Positions 18,671 through 28,796 of a stretch of DNA of 64,000 bases are shown here, one piece after another. The translations under genes were made by a program, and so were the position numbers. Source of the DNA: Prevotella sp. (GTDB lineage: Bacteria > Bacteroidota > Bacteroidia > Bacteroidales > Bacteroidaceae). How positions within the stretch are numbered: position 1 is the stretch's first letter; the number at the start of each line of letters is the position of its first letter. Where the stretch lies: the NCBI GenBank assembly GCA_024690505.1, contig JAILPA010000130.1, positions 1 to 64,000 of the forward strand, written 5' to 3'. The notes beneath the pieces are model-generated. The model was not told the origin of the DNA, did not search any database, and saw only the letters and a program-made list of their open reading frames with translations.

Positions 18671-20347
18671 ATGAAGAAAGTACAACTACTTGTTCTGTCG
18701 GCAGCCGCCGTGCTGCTGACATCGTGCTCGGGAAAGCTTGGCGCTCTCTCAGCCGACAATTTCACCGTAACCCCCAACCCCCTGGAGTCGCAGGCAGGTA
18801 AGGTAGATGCCACCATCAACGGTGCCTTCCCCGAGAAGTACATGAAGAAGAAGGCAGTGGTCACCGTAGTGCCCGAGCTTCGCTTCCAGGGTGCCAATGG
18901 CCTTCAGACAGTGAAGGGCCAGAGCGCTACCTTCCAGGGTGAGAAGGTGAAGGGCAACGACCAGACCATCAGCTATAAGGTTGGCGGCCGCTATGCCATG
19001 AAGGCCAGCTTCGACTATCTGCCCGCCATGGAGCAGAGCGAGCTCTACCTGACCTTCGATGCCAAGGTAGGCAAGAAGACGGTGCAGGTTCCCGCCGTGA
19101 AGGTGGCCGACGGCGTGCTGTCGACCAGCGAGCTCTACAAGCGCACCATCACCACCGCCCAGCCAGCCCTGGCCCAGGACGCTTTCCAGCGCATCATTGC
19201 CCAGCAGCAGGAGGCCAACGTGCAGTTCCTGGTGAACCAGGCCAACCTGCGCAGCAGCGAGCTGAAGAACAACTCGGTGAAGGAATTCCTGCGCCTGCTT
19301 GGCGACATTGCCAAGGATCAGGAAGGCCTGCGCATGGACGGCGTTGAGATTTCCGCCTACGCATCGCCCGAAGGCAGCTACGACTTCAACGACCGTCTGG
19401 CTGGCCGCCGTCAGGACGCTGCCGCCGGCTACGTGAAGCAGCAGATGAAGAAGGCCAAGGTCGACGGTGCCCTCGAGACGAAGTACACCGCTGAGGACTG
19501 GGAGGGATTCCAGCAGCTGGTGAGCGCCTCGAACATCCAGGACAAGGACGTCATCCTGCGCGTGCTCTCGATGTATCAGGATCCCGAACAGCGCGAGCAG
19601 CAGATTCGCAACATCTCGGCCGGATATGCCGAGCTGGCCGATGCCATCCTGCCCCAGCTGCGCCGTGCCCGCATGACCATCAACTACTCGGTGGTGGGCC
19701 GCGACGATCAGCAGATTAAGGACCAGCTGCAGGCCGACGCCCGCCAGCTGAGCGTCGATGAGCTGCTCTATGCCGCCACCCTCTACGACAATCAGGCTCA
19801 GGCTGAGGCTGCCTACAAGAAGGCTGCTGAGATTTACCCCAATGACGCCCGTGCCTTTAACAACCTGGGCCTCCTGGAATACCAGAAGGGTAACTACATG
19901 CAGGCAGCAGGCTACTTCGAGGAGGCCACGAAGAGCAACCTCTCAGAGGCTGTGGCCAACGAGGCACTGATGCTCATTATGACCGGCGAGACCGCACAGG
20001 CCGAGCAGTGCCTGGCCAAGGCTACCGGTGCCAACGGACTGAACGAGATCCTGGGTAACCTGCATCTGGCACAGGGCAAGTACGCACAGGCCGAGCAGGA
20101 CTTTGCTGGACTGCAGACCAACTCGGCTGCCCTGGCTCAGCTGCTGAACAAGAACTATGCCGCTGCAGCCCAGACGCTGAAGAACGTGAAGAACGCCGAT
20201 GCCACCACCGACTACCTGACGGCTATCGTCAATGCCCGTACGGGTAACAACAGCGTGGCTGCACAGGCCCTGAAGGCCGCCATCGCCAAGGATCCCACAC
20301 TGGCCACCTACGCCGCCAAGGATCTGGAGCTGAAGAACGTAAAATGA
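18671..20347 (+). CDS. TPR-containing lipoprotein with OmpA-like segment
   Basis: Lipobox LLTSCSG; EISAYASPEGSYDFNDRLAGRRQDAAAGYV (OmpA-C-like); TPR repeats DARAFNNLGLLEYQKGNYMQAAGYFEEA. Confidence 0.8.
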   Translation: MKKVQLLVLSAAAVLLTSCSGKLGALSADNFTVTPNPLESQAGKVDATINGAFPEKYMKKKAVVTVVPELRFQGANGLQTVKGQSATFQGEKVKGNDQTISYKVGGRYAMKASFDYLPAMEQSELYLTFDAKVGKKTVQVPAVKVADGVLSTSELYKRTITTAQPALAQDAFQRIIAQQQEANVQFLVNQANLRSSELKNNSVKEFLRLLGDIAKDQEGLRMDGVEISAYASPEGSYDFNDRLAGRRQDAAAGYVKQQMKKAKVDGALETKYTAEDWEGFQQLVSASNIQDKDVILRVLSMYQDPEQREQQIRNISAGYAELADAILPQLRRARMTINYSVVGRDDQQIKDQLQADARQLSVDELLYAATLYDNQAQAEAAYKKAAEIYPNDARAFNNLGLLEYQKGNYMQAAGYFEEATKSNLSEAVANEALMLIMTGETAQAEQCLAKATGANGLNEILGNLHLAQGKYAQAEQDFAGLQTNSAALAQLLNKNYAAAAQTLKNVKNADATTDYLTAIVNARTGNNSVAAQALKAAIAKDPTLATYAAKDLELKNVK

Positions 20348-21378
20348 AAAACGAGGTGTTTGGCCGCATAAGACAGGGGGGCTTGGGCATGGCCCGGGCC
20401 CTCCTTCTCTTACTCCTGTTTGCCGCCTGTTCATCCAAGGGCGACCGCTTCCACTTCGAAGGGCGCTTCCGCAACATGAACCAGGGCGAACTCTACATCT
20501 ACGACCCTGCCACGGGCATGAAGGACACCATCGCCGTCAGAGACGGACGATTCACCTACGACGTGCCCATGCAGGACACCACCACACTGGTGCTACTCTT
20601 CCCCAACTTCTCCGAATTGCCCGTCTTCGCACATCCTGGGGCCGAGGTGACGCTCGAGGGCGACGTGTCGCACCTGCGTGAGGTGAAGATCAACGGCACC
20701 GACGACAACGACGACATGACCGAGTTCCGACTGGCCACGGCCGAGAAGACTCCCCCACAGGTGCAGAGCCAGGCCCGCCAGTTCATCAAAGACCACCCCC
20801 AGTCGGCCGTCAGCACCTATCTGCTCCAGCGCCACCTCATTCTCTCGCCCAGCCCCGACTATGCTGAGGCCTACACCCTGTGTGCCGCCCTCCACCGTGC
20901 CCAGCCCGGCAACGTCAGGCTGGCGCTGCTCCAGAAACAGCTGTCAGAGCTGAGAAACCTGAAGCAGACGGGTCAGATGCCGCCCTTCAGCGCCACCGAC
21001 ACCCAGGGGCGACCCGTGGACAACAGCTGTCTGCGCTCGAAGGTCAACGTGTTCTACGTCTGGAGCATGAGCAGCTACGACTCGCAGTCGGCACTGAGAA
21101 ACCTGCGCCGCCTAGAGCTCGCCCACCCCAAAGACCTCGCCGTGGTGACGCTCAGCATGGACTCCAGCCCCGCCGAGGGCAAGAGCGTGATAGAGCACGA
21201 CAGCATCGGCTGGCCCAACATCTGCGACGGCCTGATGTGGCAGTCGCCCGTCGTGGCACAGCTCGGCATCGCCAGCCTGCCCGATAATATCGTCACCGAC
21301 AGCCTGGGCAACATCCTGGCACGTCGTCTCAGCAACGCCGACCTTCAGAATAAGCTGAAAGAGCTGCTGGGCGACTGA
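20344..21378 (+). CDS. DUF4369 / thioredoxin-fold lipoprotein lacking CxxC
   Basis: Lipobox LLFAACSSK; FEGRFRNMNQGELYIYDPATG; redoxin-like VNVFYVWSMSSYDSQSALRNLRRLE with no catalytic cysteines; ATGA overlap with upstream gene. Confidence 0.78.
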   Translation: MKNEVFGRIRQGGLGMARALLLLLLFAACSSKGDRFHFEGRFRNMNQGELYIYDPATGMKDTIAVRDGRFTYDVPMQDTTTLVLLFPNFSELPVFAHPGAEVTLEGDVSHLREVKINGTDDNDDMTEFRLATAEKTPPQVQSQARQFIKDHPQSAVSTYLLQRHLILSPSPDYAEAYTLCAALHRAQPGNVRLALLQKQLSELRNLKQTGQMPPFSATDTQGRPVDNSCLRSKVNVFYVWSMSSYDSQSALRNLRRLELAHPKDLAVVTLSMDSSPAEGKSVIEHDSIGWPNICDGLMWQSPVVAQLGIASLPDNIVTDSLGNILARRLSNADLQNKLKELLGD

Positions 21379-21465
21379 ACCATTGTTGCAGACAAAGGGG
21401 GGAGACTGCCTTTGTTTTGTCCAGCGTGAGTTCGACGAATCGGGAGGGCTGCACAGACAACCAAA

Positions 21466-21585
21466 CAAATGTGAATTTTCTTTACACCCACAACCTTGTT
21501 TGAGGCAAAGCGGTGCTTTTCGGGTCAGAAAGCGGTGCTTTTCGGGTCGAAAAGCACCGCTTCTTTCATTGAAAAGCACCGCTTC
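21466..21585 (-). repeat. 22-bp array (4 units) plus right-end module, partial composite element copy
   Basis: Units at 21507, 21529, 21551, 21573 (AAAGCGGTGCTTT x2, AAAGCACCGCTTC x2); GTGAATTTTCTTTACAC flank equals right end on minus strand. Confidence 0.88.
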
Positions 21586-21688
21586 TTTGTTATCAGCGTG
21601 TAAACACCCTGAATATCAGATGGTTAGAAACCGTGTCCGCAGCGATGCGAATTTTTATTACATTTTATGGCTGTCCGCTAACCACAAC

Positions 21689-24600
21689 TCACCGTACAAT
21701 CTTGCGTACGGTGCCATCGCTCATGCGGACGATGCTGATGCCACGGCCCGTGGCACTAGTGCGCTTGCCGTCGAGGGTGAAGACGGCCTCCTCGGCAGTA
21801 GCAGCGGCAGCATTCATGCTGATGCCCGTGGCCGTGTCGCTGGGCTTGCCGTAGGCCGACAGTCCGCCAAACTCGTTCACGGCCTGCACCAGACAGTTGG
21901 CAGCATCGGCACCGGCCTCATACTCTGTGCTGGTGGTGAATCCGATGACCTGCTGGCCCTGTGTCACCACGTAGCAGATGGCGTAGGGCACTGCCTGCCA
22001 GCTGAGCTTCGTACCGCTGAGCTTCACCTCGGGGGCATCGCAAGCCTCGCACATCAGGTCGGGCTGCCAGTTGTCGGTGCCGCCACAGACGTTCTTCAGC
22101 GTGTACTCAGCAGCCTCCTCGGCCGTCAGGTAGTTCTTGGCCTTGCCATAGACCTTCTGGCCGTTGCCGTCAGTATAATAATAGGTGTCGCGGCGCTGTG
22201 AGAGGTCAACTGGGTTGCCGTTGGCATCCACGGTGTTGTAGTCGGCCCAGAGGGCAGGCAGTCCGCCCATGGTCTCGTACCATCCTGCTGCGGGAATATT
22301 GATGTAAGTCTGCAGGTTGATGAAGACAGTCTTGGGCTGGTTGTGCCAGGGGCGTCCCAGCCAGATGTCGGTGACGTTCATGCCTGGGTAGGGGCGCAGC
22401 ACGTTGTTCTGGAACACGTAGCCCCACTTCACGTCGGCTCCGTGGCTCGGTGCCACGATGTAGCCGCCGCTGGGACGGTTGATTTCCAGCGTGTCGCCGT
22501 CGAGGTAGACGTTACCGCTGTTGTAGATGAAGTCCACGGCGCCCTCGATGAGAGAGTTCTTGATGTAGTGGCGGTTGTTCGATGTAGAGGTAGTGATCCA
22601 CGTGTCCTGATAGGAGAGCAGGCGCACATTGTTCATGGCTATGCGGTCGCCCACGGTGTTCAGTGCGAGGGCCTGCGGGCCTGCCTGCTTCTCGTGGCCG
22701 TGGATGTTCTCCATTGTCAGGCCCTCGATGAAGGTGTTGCTGGCATTGACCACAACGGTGGCACCCACGCTGACGTGCACCGCATTGTCGCCACCCGAGA
22801 GGCGGTCGTCCTTGATGACCACGCCATTGCGCGTCTGTCCGATGAGGTGGATGTAGGGCTTCGTCTGGGGAATGTCGACGTGCTCTTTGTACTGGCCGTT
22901 CTTCACGAAGATGAGCCAGGGCATGGCACGACCTGCGGGAGCGGCATCGATGGCAGCCTGCACGGTGGTGTAGTCGCCACTACCGTCCTGTGCCACGATG
23001 GCGTCGTAGAGGCGGGGCTGTGGCTGCTGGCGCTCCATGGTGGTGAAGGCTATCGTCACAGCTGCCACGGGGTTGCCGCTGCGGCTGGTCAGCAGGCCTT
23101 CAGGCATCTCGAAAGTGTACTGTGTGCCATACTTCAGGCCGCTGTATTTGAAGATGGCGCTCTTGCCCGAGATGATGGGCTCGATTTCCTCGCCAGCCAG
23201 TGTGGCCACGCCTTTGCCAGCCTTGATCTTCTTGTCGAAGGTCAGGATGATGCTGCCGTTGGCACTCACGCCCGTGGCTCCCTGCTCGGGATTGCTGCTC
23301 ACGAGCACGGCCTCTTCCTCGGCCAGGCTGCCAGCATCGGCAGTGATAAAGACGTCGCTGATGGCCAGTCCGTCATAGTCGGTGGCAGCACCCACTAGCT
23401 CTGAGTCGAAGTCGGGCATCCAGCGCACATAGACACGTTCCTGCTCGTCGGCATCGGACGGCAGTGCCACGTCGGGCTTGTCGAACCAGCCCGAGCCGGT
23501 GATGTTGAACGTAGCCACGGTCTTGTATTCCTTACCGTCGACGGAGTACTGCAGGTTGTTCACCGAGTAGGTGTTGTAGCTGCAGCCCAGCGAGCTGGTC
23601 ACCTTTACGTTCTTGTAGCCCTTGGTGGAGAAGCTGGCCTCGAAGTAAAGTTTCATGGTACGCTGACGCCACACACGGGCAGCCCAGCGGCCGTTCTCGG
23701 CACCGTTGTTGATGCCACGGGTGAGCCAGGTCGACGTCTGGCCTTCGGCATTGTGCAGCGAGAGCAGTCCACCGTTCTCCGAGTCGCTCTTGTAGTCGGC
23801 GGCACGCTCCTGGTTGGGGGCATCCTCGTAGAAGTCCCATCCCACGATGTAGTCCACGGCCGAGAAGTTAGCGGTGAGCGCCTTGTCGCCATCCATGCGC
23901 ACGGTGCGCTCGGCGTCGGTGCTGTTGTCTTCCCAGCCGGTGAAGGTCAGGATCTTGTTGTTCAGGGCCGTTAGCTTCACGTCGCTGCCCTCTTCGTACA
24001 TTCGCTTGCCGTCAATCATGGTGCCGGCGGGCTGAATCTGTACCAGATTGTCGCGGGCACCCTCGGTCAGCGTCACGTTCAGGGCGTAGGTGGCTTTCTG
24101 GGTGAAGGTGGCAGTGAGGTCTGTGTCGTCATTGATGTTGAAGGTGTAGGGATTTGCCGTTGACACCTCTTTGCCCTTGGCATCGACCCATGCAGCGAAG
24201 TGGAAGCCGAAGTTCTCTTGAACGGTGAGCGTCACCTCGTCGCCCTGGCTGAAGACGTCGGCGTTTGGCGTGACGGTCAGCTTGCCAGCCTCATCGCTCT
24301 GAAGCTTCACCGTCAGCTGGCACTGCTTCACGTCCTGTGTGGTGCCGTTCACCAAGCCTTCGATGACAATGTCGGCAAAGCCCACCTGCTTGGTGTTGCC
24401 CAAGCTGTAGAGGTTCAGTCGCAGACCGCAGAGTCCGTTGCTGGCAGGGGCGTTGCTGATGTTGCCGCTCCACTCGGTGACGTTGGGTGTAGCGTTGTTG
24501 CGGGCAGGCGACAGGGCCGTGGCCAGCGAGATGGCGGACAGGTCGCTGTTGACCCAGCTCACGTCTACCTTGCCGCCGTCGGTACCATAGCGGGTGGTCT

Positions 24601-24982
24601 TGAACGACGCCTTCGTCGGGGTGAAGGTCAGGCCGTCCTTCGGAATGATGTAGAAGATGATGGCGTTGCCGTCGGAGGCCGAGCCCTCATTGCTGATGCT
24701 GGGCTGGAAACGGGTCTGTCCGCTGAAGGCATCCTTCAAGATTACATTGTCGCCGTGGACGACGTAACTGTTCTTGAACCATCCCTGAGCCTCCTGGTTG
24801 AACGTGGCTGTCTGGTTCTCGGTGCCCTGATTGAAGGCGAAGGTGGCGGTGGCTGTCTGGTTGTCAACCGTTTCGGCCTCGAACTGGCCGTTGACTGCCT
24901 GCATCGTCGGGAGGGCCTGAGCGGGCATCCACGCCGTTAGGAGTGCAAGCAGACTGGCGTAAAAGCAGTTTTGTCTTTTCAT
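21689..24982 (-). CDS. Large secreted multidomain pectinesterase (CE8-type catalytic domain)
   Basis: Signal peptide; InlB/Big-like repeats (FGFHFAAWVDAKGKEV, LTFTGWEDNS); C-terminal IVAQDGSGDYTTVQAAIDAAP, QALALNTVGDR, SYQDTW, EGAVDFIYNSG, WLGRPWH. Confidence 0.9.
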   Translation of the reverse strand: MKRQNCFYASLLALLTAWMPAQALPTMQAVNGQFEAETVDNQTATATFAFNQGTENQTATFNQEAQGWFKNSYVVHGDNVILKDAFSGQTRFQPSISNEGSASDGNAIIFYIIPKDGLTFTPTKASFKTTRYGTDGGKVDVSWVNSDLSAISLATALSPARNNATPNVTEWSGNISNAPASNGLCGLRLNLYSLGNTKQVGFADIVIEGLVNGTTQDVKQCQLTVKLQSDEAGKLTVTPNADVFSQGDEVTLTVQENFGFHFAAWVDAKGKEVSTANPYTFNINDDTDLTATFTQKATYALNVTLTEGARDNLVQIQPAGTMIDGKRMYEEGSDVKLTALNNKILTFTGWEDNSTDAERTVRMDGDKALTANFSAVDYIVGWDFYEDAPNQERAADYKSDSENGGLLSLHNAEGQTSTWLTRGINNGAENGRWAARVWRQRTMKLYFEASFSTKGYKNVKVTSSLGCSYNTYSVNNLQYSVDGKEYKTVATFNITGSGWFDKPDVALPSDADEQERVYVRWMPDFDSELVGAATDYDGLAISDVFITADAGSLAEEEAVLVSSNPEQGATGVSANGSIILTFDKKIKAGKGVATLAGEEIEPIISGKSAIFKYSGLKYGTQYTFEMPEGLLTSRSGNPVAAVTIAFTTMERQQPQPRLYDAIVAQDGSGDYTTVQAAIDAAPAGRAMPWLIFVKNGQYKEHVDIPQTKPYIHLIGQTRNGVVIKDDRLSGGDNAVHVSVGATVVVNASNTFIEGLTMENIHGHEKQAGPQALALNTVGDRIAMNNVRLLSYQDTWITTSTSNNRHYIKNSLIEGAVDFIYNSGNVYLDGDTLEINRPSGGYIVAPSHGADVKWGYVFQNNVLRPYPGMNVTDIWLGRPWHNQPKTVFINLQTYINIPAAGWYETMGGLPALWADYNTVDANGNPVDLSQRRDTYYYTDGNGQKVYGKAKNYLTAEEAAEYTLKNVCGGTDNWQPDLMCEACDAPEVKLSGTKLSWQAVPYAICYVVTQGQQVIGFTTSTEYEAGADAANCLVQAVNEFGGLSAYGKPSDTATGISMNAAAATAEEAVFTLDGKRTSATGRGISIVRMSDGTVRKIVR

Positions 24983-25048
24983 AGAAAGATCGTTTTTAGT
25001 TAGTATGATTGAAGTAATGTTTGTTTTCTTCCGTGGCGGGGCGCCGCT

Positions 25049-26353
25049 CTATTTCAAGTGCCGCTTGATCCATTCCATCTGTGCGTAGTCGGTGGCGGCG
25101 CTCGTCCAATGTTCGTTGATGGGCGTGATGAGCGACTCCTTCTGGCAATTGAGCGTGTTCCACACGGCATAGCTGGTGGTGGGAGGACAAGTCACATCGT
25201 TATAGCCCCATGTCAGGAAAGTGTGGGCTTTGACGTGGCGTGCGAAGTTCACTACGTCGTAGTAGGCCATGGTGCGGATCTTCTCGTCGGTGAGCATGTT
25301 GTTCATCCGATTGAAATGCGGATAGCCGCCCGTGCGACCTTTCTCAACGTAGGCCGCCATGTCGGCCAGCGCCGGATGGTTAGCCACACAGAGATCCACG
25401 CGTTCGTCGAGGGCGGCGGTGACGATGGCCAGTGCACCCCCCTGACTGCCCCCCTGCACGGCGACGTTACGTCCGTCCCACTCGGGTAGCGATGTCAGCA
25501 GGTCGATGCAGCGCACGCAGGCCAGGTAGACATGCTTCATGTAGTAGTTGTCGCGGTCGTCGAGCCCGTTGCACAGGTAGCCGTTCTCGCCAGCATTGAG
25601 GGCATTGCTGATTTCCTTGAACTGCTCGTCGCTGAGCGTAGGGTTCAGACCGTGTATCTCCATTTCCAGGCGGATGAATCCGTTCTCGGCATAGTAGCGG
25701 CGGCTCATGGGCTCGCGGATGGTCTTCACGCCTGCTCCCGGGGGGCACAGCACTGCGGGGCACGCTCCCTGCTTGGCATCGCGGGGCATGGTGAGGTAGG
25801 CATAGACGCACTTCCCTTTGTTGTCAAGCTGTAGCCGCACGAGGTAGCACACGATTTTGTCGGTGCAGTACTGTGGCGCCAGCTCCTTGCTGTAGTTCAG
25901 CGGGAAGCGCGCGGCCGCCTGTTTGTTCGACTCCCAGAAGCTGACGAAGTCGCTGGGTTCCTGCGTATAGGGTTTGATGTGGCTGACGGCGAACCCCACC
26001 TTTACGTGGTGGTCGTACTTCACGCCGTCGACGGTCACCCGTAGGCGCAGGTCACGGAAGCCGGGTGTGCGGCGGGTGCCCATGTCGATGGTGGCGCGTC
26101 CGTGCTTCAGGCTGACAGTGCCCTGCTTGTCGGCAGCAAGCATGTCGTTGGCAATGTCGTAGCTCACCTCGCCGTCGCGCGGCATACCATATTTATAAAA
26201 TTGTATCTCCACCCTGGCATGTTCACCCAGTGCGTAGTTCCAGTCGTCATGGTCGGGCACGGCCACCCACAGGTAGTCGCTGCGGTGGGGGTAGTTCTCT
26301 GCCAGGCTGTTGAGGCCAAGCAGAAGGAGCAGGAGGCAGAGGGTTTTTCTCAT
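25049..26353 (-). CDS. Acetyl-xylan esterase-like alpha/beta hydrolase (CE7/AXE1 family)
   Basis: Signal peptide MRKTLCLLLLLLGL; LTMPRDAKQGACPAVLCPPGAG, VAVQGGSQGGALAIVTAAL, TFLTWGYNDVTCPPTTSYAVWN. Confidence 0.85.
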   Translation of the reverse strand: MRKTLCLLLLLLGLNSLAENYPHRSDYLWVAVPDHDDWNYALGEHARVEIQFYKYGMPRDGEVSYDIANDMLAADKQGTVSLKHGRATIDMGTRRTPGFRDLRLRVTVDGVKYDHHVKVGFAVSHIKPYTQEPSDFVSFWESNKQAAARFPLNYSKELAPQYCTDKIVCYLVRLQLDNKGKCVYAYLTMPRDAKQGACPAVLCPPGAGVKTIREPMSRRYYAENGFIRLEMEIHGLNPTLSDEQFKEISNALNAGENGYLCNGLDDRDNYYMKHVYLACVRCIDLLTSLPEWDGRNVAVQGGSQGGALAIVTAALDERVDLCVANHPALADMAAYVEKGRTGGYPHFNRMNNMLTDEKIRTMAYYDVVNFARHVKAHTFLTWGYNDVTCPPTTSYAVWNTLNCQKESLITPINEHWTSAATDYAQMEWIKRHLK

Positions 26354-26376
26354 GGTGTACACTCTTTTGATGGTGC

Positions 26377-28272
26377 TTAGTATATCACCTTCTTCACCGT
26401 GCCATCGGTCTGTCGCGTGATGCAGAGCCCTTTGTGCGGGGAGTGGCAGCGGCGCCCCTGCAGGTCGTAGCTATGAGCGGACAGCTGCTGGGGCTGTGCG
26501 ATGGTCTTGATGCCGTCGGAGTTGGCATCGACAGCCATGCCGTGGATGGTGAGGTCGGAGAGGCAGATGGTCTTGCCCGAGGCAGTGCCGTTGTACCACG
26601 GATAGACGCGGACGAGGAGCTCCTGGCCAGCCTTCAGCGAGATGACGGGCTTGGTCTCGACGAACTGCATGTTGTTGGCCGGCATCTTCTTGTACTCGAG
26701 CATGGTGGTACGTGTCTCGAAGCCATCGACGGAGTAATAGACGTGGCAGCACATGCCGTTGCCGCCGCATCCGCAGACGAAGAGGCTGATGGCATCGATC
26801 TTCAGCTCTGTGCCCAGGGCGGGCTTGATGCCCCACTGGATGTAGCGGTCGGGGTTGTCGTCAATCTCGTCGGCAGGCCATACGTCGCCCGTGAGCAGGT
26901 TGCGCTGGGTCTTGCGTGTGGCCTCAAAGCCAGTCCAGTCGGGCCAGATGGTATTGGCGTTAGGGTTGGAGTAGCGCTGTACGTACATGCCCTGGAACGT
27001 TTCGGGGATGACGACGGCGGGCCCGTCGAGTGTGAAGCTGTCGTCCTTCTCCAGGCGCCAGTAGGCCTTCACCTCGGTGCCGCCCTCCAGCACTACCGCA
27101 GTGGCGCTGACGGGTATTTCTATGGTTGAGCCGTTCTGGGGGCTGACGGTGATGGTGCCCTTCGTCTCGCCGTTCTGGGTGAGCGTCAGCTGGGCGTAGA
27201 ATGTCTGCACGAGCGTTGAGGCCGCGTAGTTAGCGGTGAGCGACGACTTCCAGTCGGTCTTGTTCGTGGAAAGCAGGATGCCGTCGGTGGCGGTGATGGT
27301 GACGGTGCCCGTCTCGGGGGTCAGTCCGAATCCGTTCAGGGTGAACTCCTTCGTCAGCGTCTGTCCTTTGTAGGCTTCACCGAAATCGCCTGTGGCGGGT
27401 GTCACGCTGATGTCGGTGGGCAGCACGATGTCGTCGGCCAGGATGCCCTGAGCCTTCATCAGACGGGCACATTCGCGTGCCACGAGCAATGCGCCCGTGG
27501 TGTTGAAGTGGGTAGAGCCGTCGCCGTCGAACAGGTATTCGTGGCACTTGGCGTCGCCGTAGCTCTCGTAGAGGTCGGCGGTGGCGTTGGTCAGGTCGAT
27601 GAATGCGACGCCCTTCTCCTTGGCCAGCTGCTCGGAGTGCCAGGCATAGTCCATGGTGTGGTCGCTGGCCGCCAGCTTCGTACCGTTTACTGGGCCTTTC
27701 TCCGTCAGCACCTTGTAGTTGTCGCCCAGGTCGTGGCGGCCGTTGCGCTGAATGGTGTTGCCCGAGAAATAGCTGCGGCATACGGGCGAGCAGATGATGG
27801 GTGTGGCGCCGAGGGCTTTCGCCTCGTCAACTATCTTGCCAAGGTTCTCCTTGTACGTGGTCGATGGCACCGTGCCACGCAGGTCTACGGCGGCAGCTGC
27901 CGTGGCGTCGCCGATGCCCTCGTAGTAGGCCTTCAGGGCATAGCCGTCCATGCCCGAGTTCTTCTCGTCGTTGTGTGCGAAGGTGATGATGACGTAGTCG
28001 CCGGCCTCGACGTTCTTCTTGGCCGTCTGCCACAGCTCGGTGTAGCCGCCGCGCGAGTCGCGTCCGCCCTTGGCATAGTTGATGGATTTCCAGCCGTTGG
28101 TGAGGAAGTTGCCGAAGTACATGCCCCATCCACGGGTCACGGTGGCACTCTCGTCGTAAGGGGCCATGGTCGAGTCGCCCAGTGTGTGGACTTTCTTGGC
28201 AGCGCCGGTGACCAGCGTTCCTGCAGTCAGAGCTACTGCTATGAGTAGCATGATGAATCTGAATCGTTTCAT
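26377..28272 (-). CDS. Rhamnogalacturonan acetylesterase-like SGNH hydrolase (CE12-type) with C-terminal domains
   Basis: VHTLGDSTMAPYDE, GGRDSRGGY, VIITFAHNDEK, DGSTHFNTTGA; start set at MKRFRFIML below the -7 box at 28306; C-terminal YDLQGRRC...KKVIY tail. Confidence 0.87.
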   Translation of the reverse strand: MKRFRFIMLLIAVALTAGTLVTGAAKKVHTLGDSTMAPYDESATVTRGWGMYFGNFLTNGWKSINYAKGGRDSRGGYTELWQTAKKNVEAGDYVIITFAHNDEKNSGMDGYALKAYYEGIGDATAAAAVDLRGTVPSTTYKENLGKIVDEAKALGATPIICSPVCRSYFSGNTIQRNGRHDLGDNYKVLTEKGPVNGTKLAASDHTMDYAWHSEQLAKEKGVAFIDLTNATADLYESYGDAKCHEYLFDGDGSTHFNTTGALLVARECARLMKAQGILADDIVLPTDISVTPATGDFGEAYKGQTLTKEFTLNGFGLTPETGTVTITATDGILLSTNKTDWKSSLTANYAASTLVQTFYAQLTLTQNGETKGTITVSPQNGSTIEIPVSATAVVLEGGTEVKAYWRLEKDDSFTLDGPAVVIPETFQGMYVQRYSNPNANTIWPDWTGFEATRKTQRNLLTGDVWPADEIDDNPDRYIQWGIKPALGTELKIDAISLFVCGCGGNGMCCHVYYSVDGFETRTTMLEYKKMPANNMQFVETKPVISLKAGQELLVRVYPWYNGTASGKTICLSDLTIHGMAVDANSDGIKTIAQPQQLSAHSYDLQGRRCHSPHKGLCITRQTDGTVKKVIY

Positions 28273-28305
28273 GTTTATGTGAGTTGTAGGTTGTTTTTGA
28301 TGTTG

Positions 28306-28313
28306 CAAAAGTA
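28306..28313 (-). promoter_or_regulatory. -7 element (TACTTTTG on minus strand)
   Basis: CAAAAGTA on + strand, 34 bp upstream of start 28272. Confidence 0.5.
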
Positions 28314-28507
28314 GTGTTTCCTTCACATATTAAGGGTGTAGAAATGCGTCAACGTGGAGGATTTTTGCATTTCTCCTCCCCGTTGACCATTGTTTTACCC
28401 CCTCGCCGCCGTCATGTTTCGGGTGCGCCCGGTTGCGGCCTGTTGCCGCTGTTGGCTGCGCGGCGTTGCTGTCCGCCAAACATCGAAAAAGCTTCATTGG
28501 GACGTTT

Positions 28508-28740
28508 GAATGTCAGGAAAATTCAAATTCGCAAAAAGCACGATAAAATAAGGATTTTGGAAAAGCACCGCTTTAAGGGCAGAAAAGGACAGCTTTGACC
28601 CCCAAAAAGCGGTGCTTTTCGGTACTCAAAGCTGTCCTTCCTTTTTTGCGGGGAAAACCATGTAAAGAAAAACGACAACACGGCTGAATGTTTGGCAACG
28701 TACTAAACGGACTTACACGTAACGACCGAAAAAGACTCAA
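28508..28740 (+). repeat. Composite intergenic element copy B
   Basis: Left end GAATGTCAGGAAAATTC; units at 28562 (A), 28584 (B), 28606 (A'), 28628 (B'); right end CCATGTAAAGAAAAACGACA; decamers cgtactaaac|ggacttacac|gtaacgaccg. Confidence 0.92.
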
Positions 28741-28796
28741 TTGCCGATGGCCGGCGCCAGCGTGTCGGTAGCAAGAAGGGTGGGGGCCAGCGGCGG

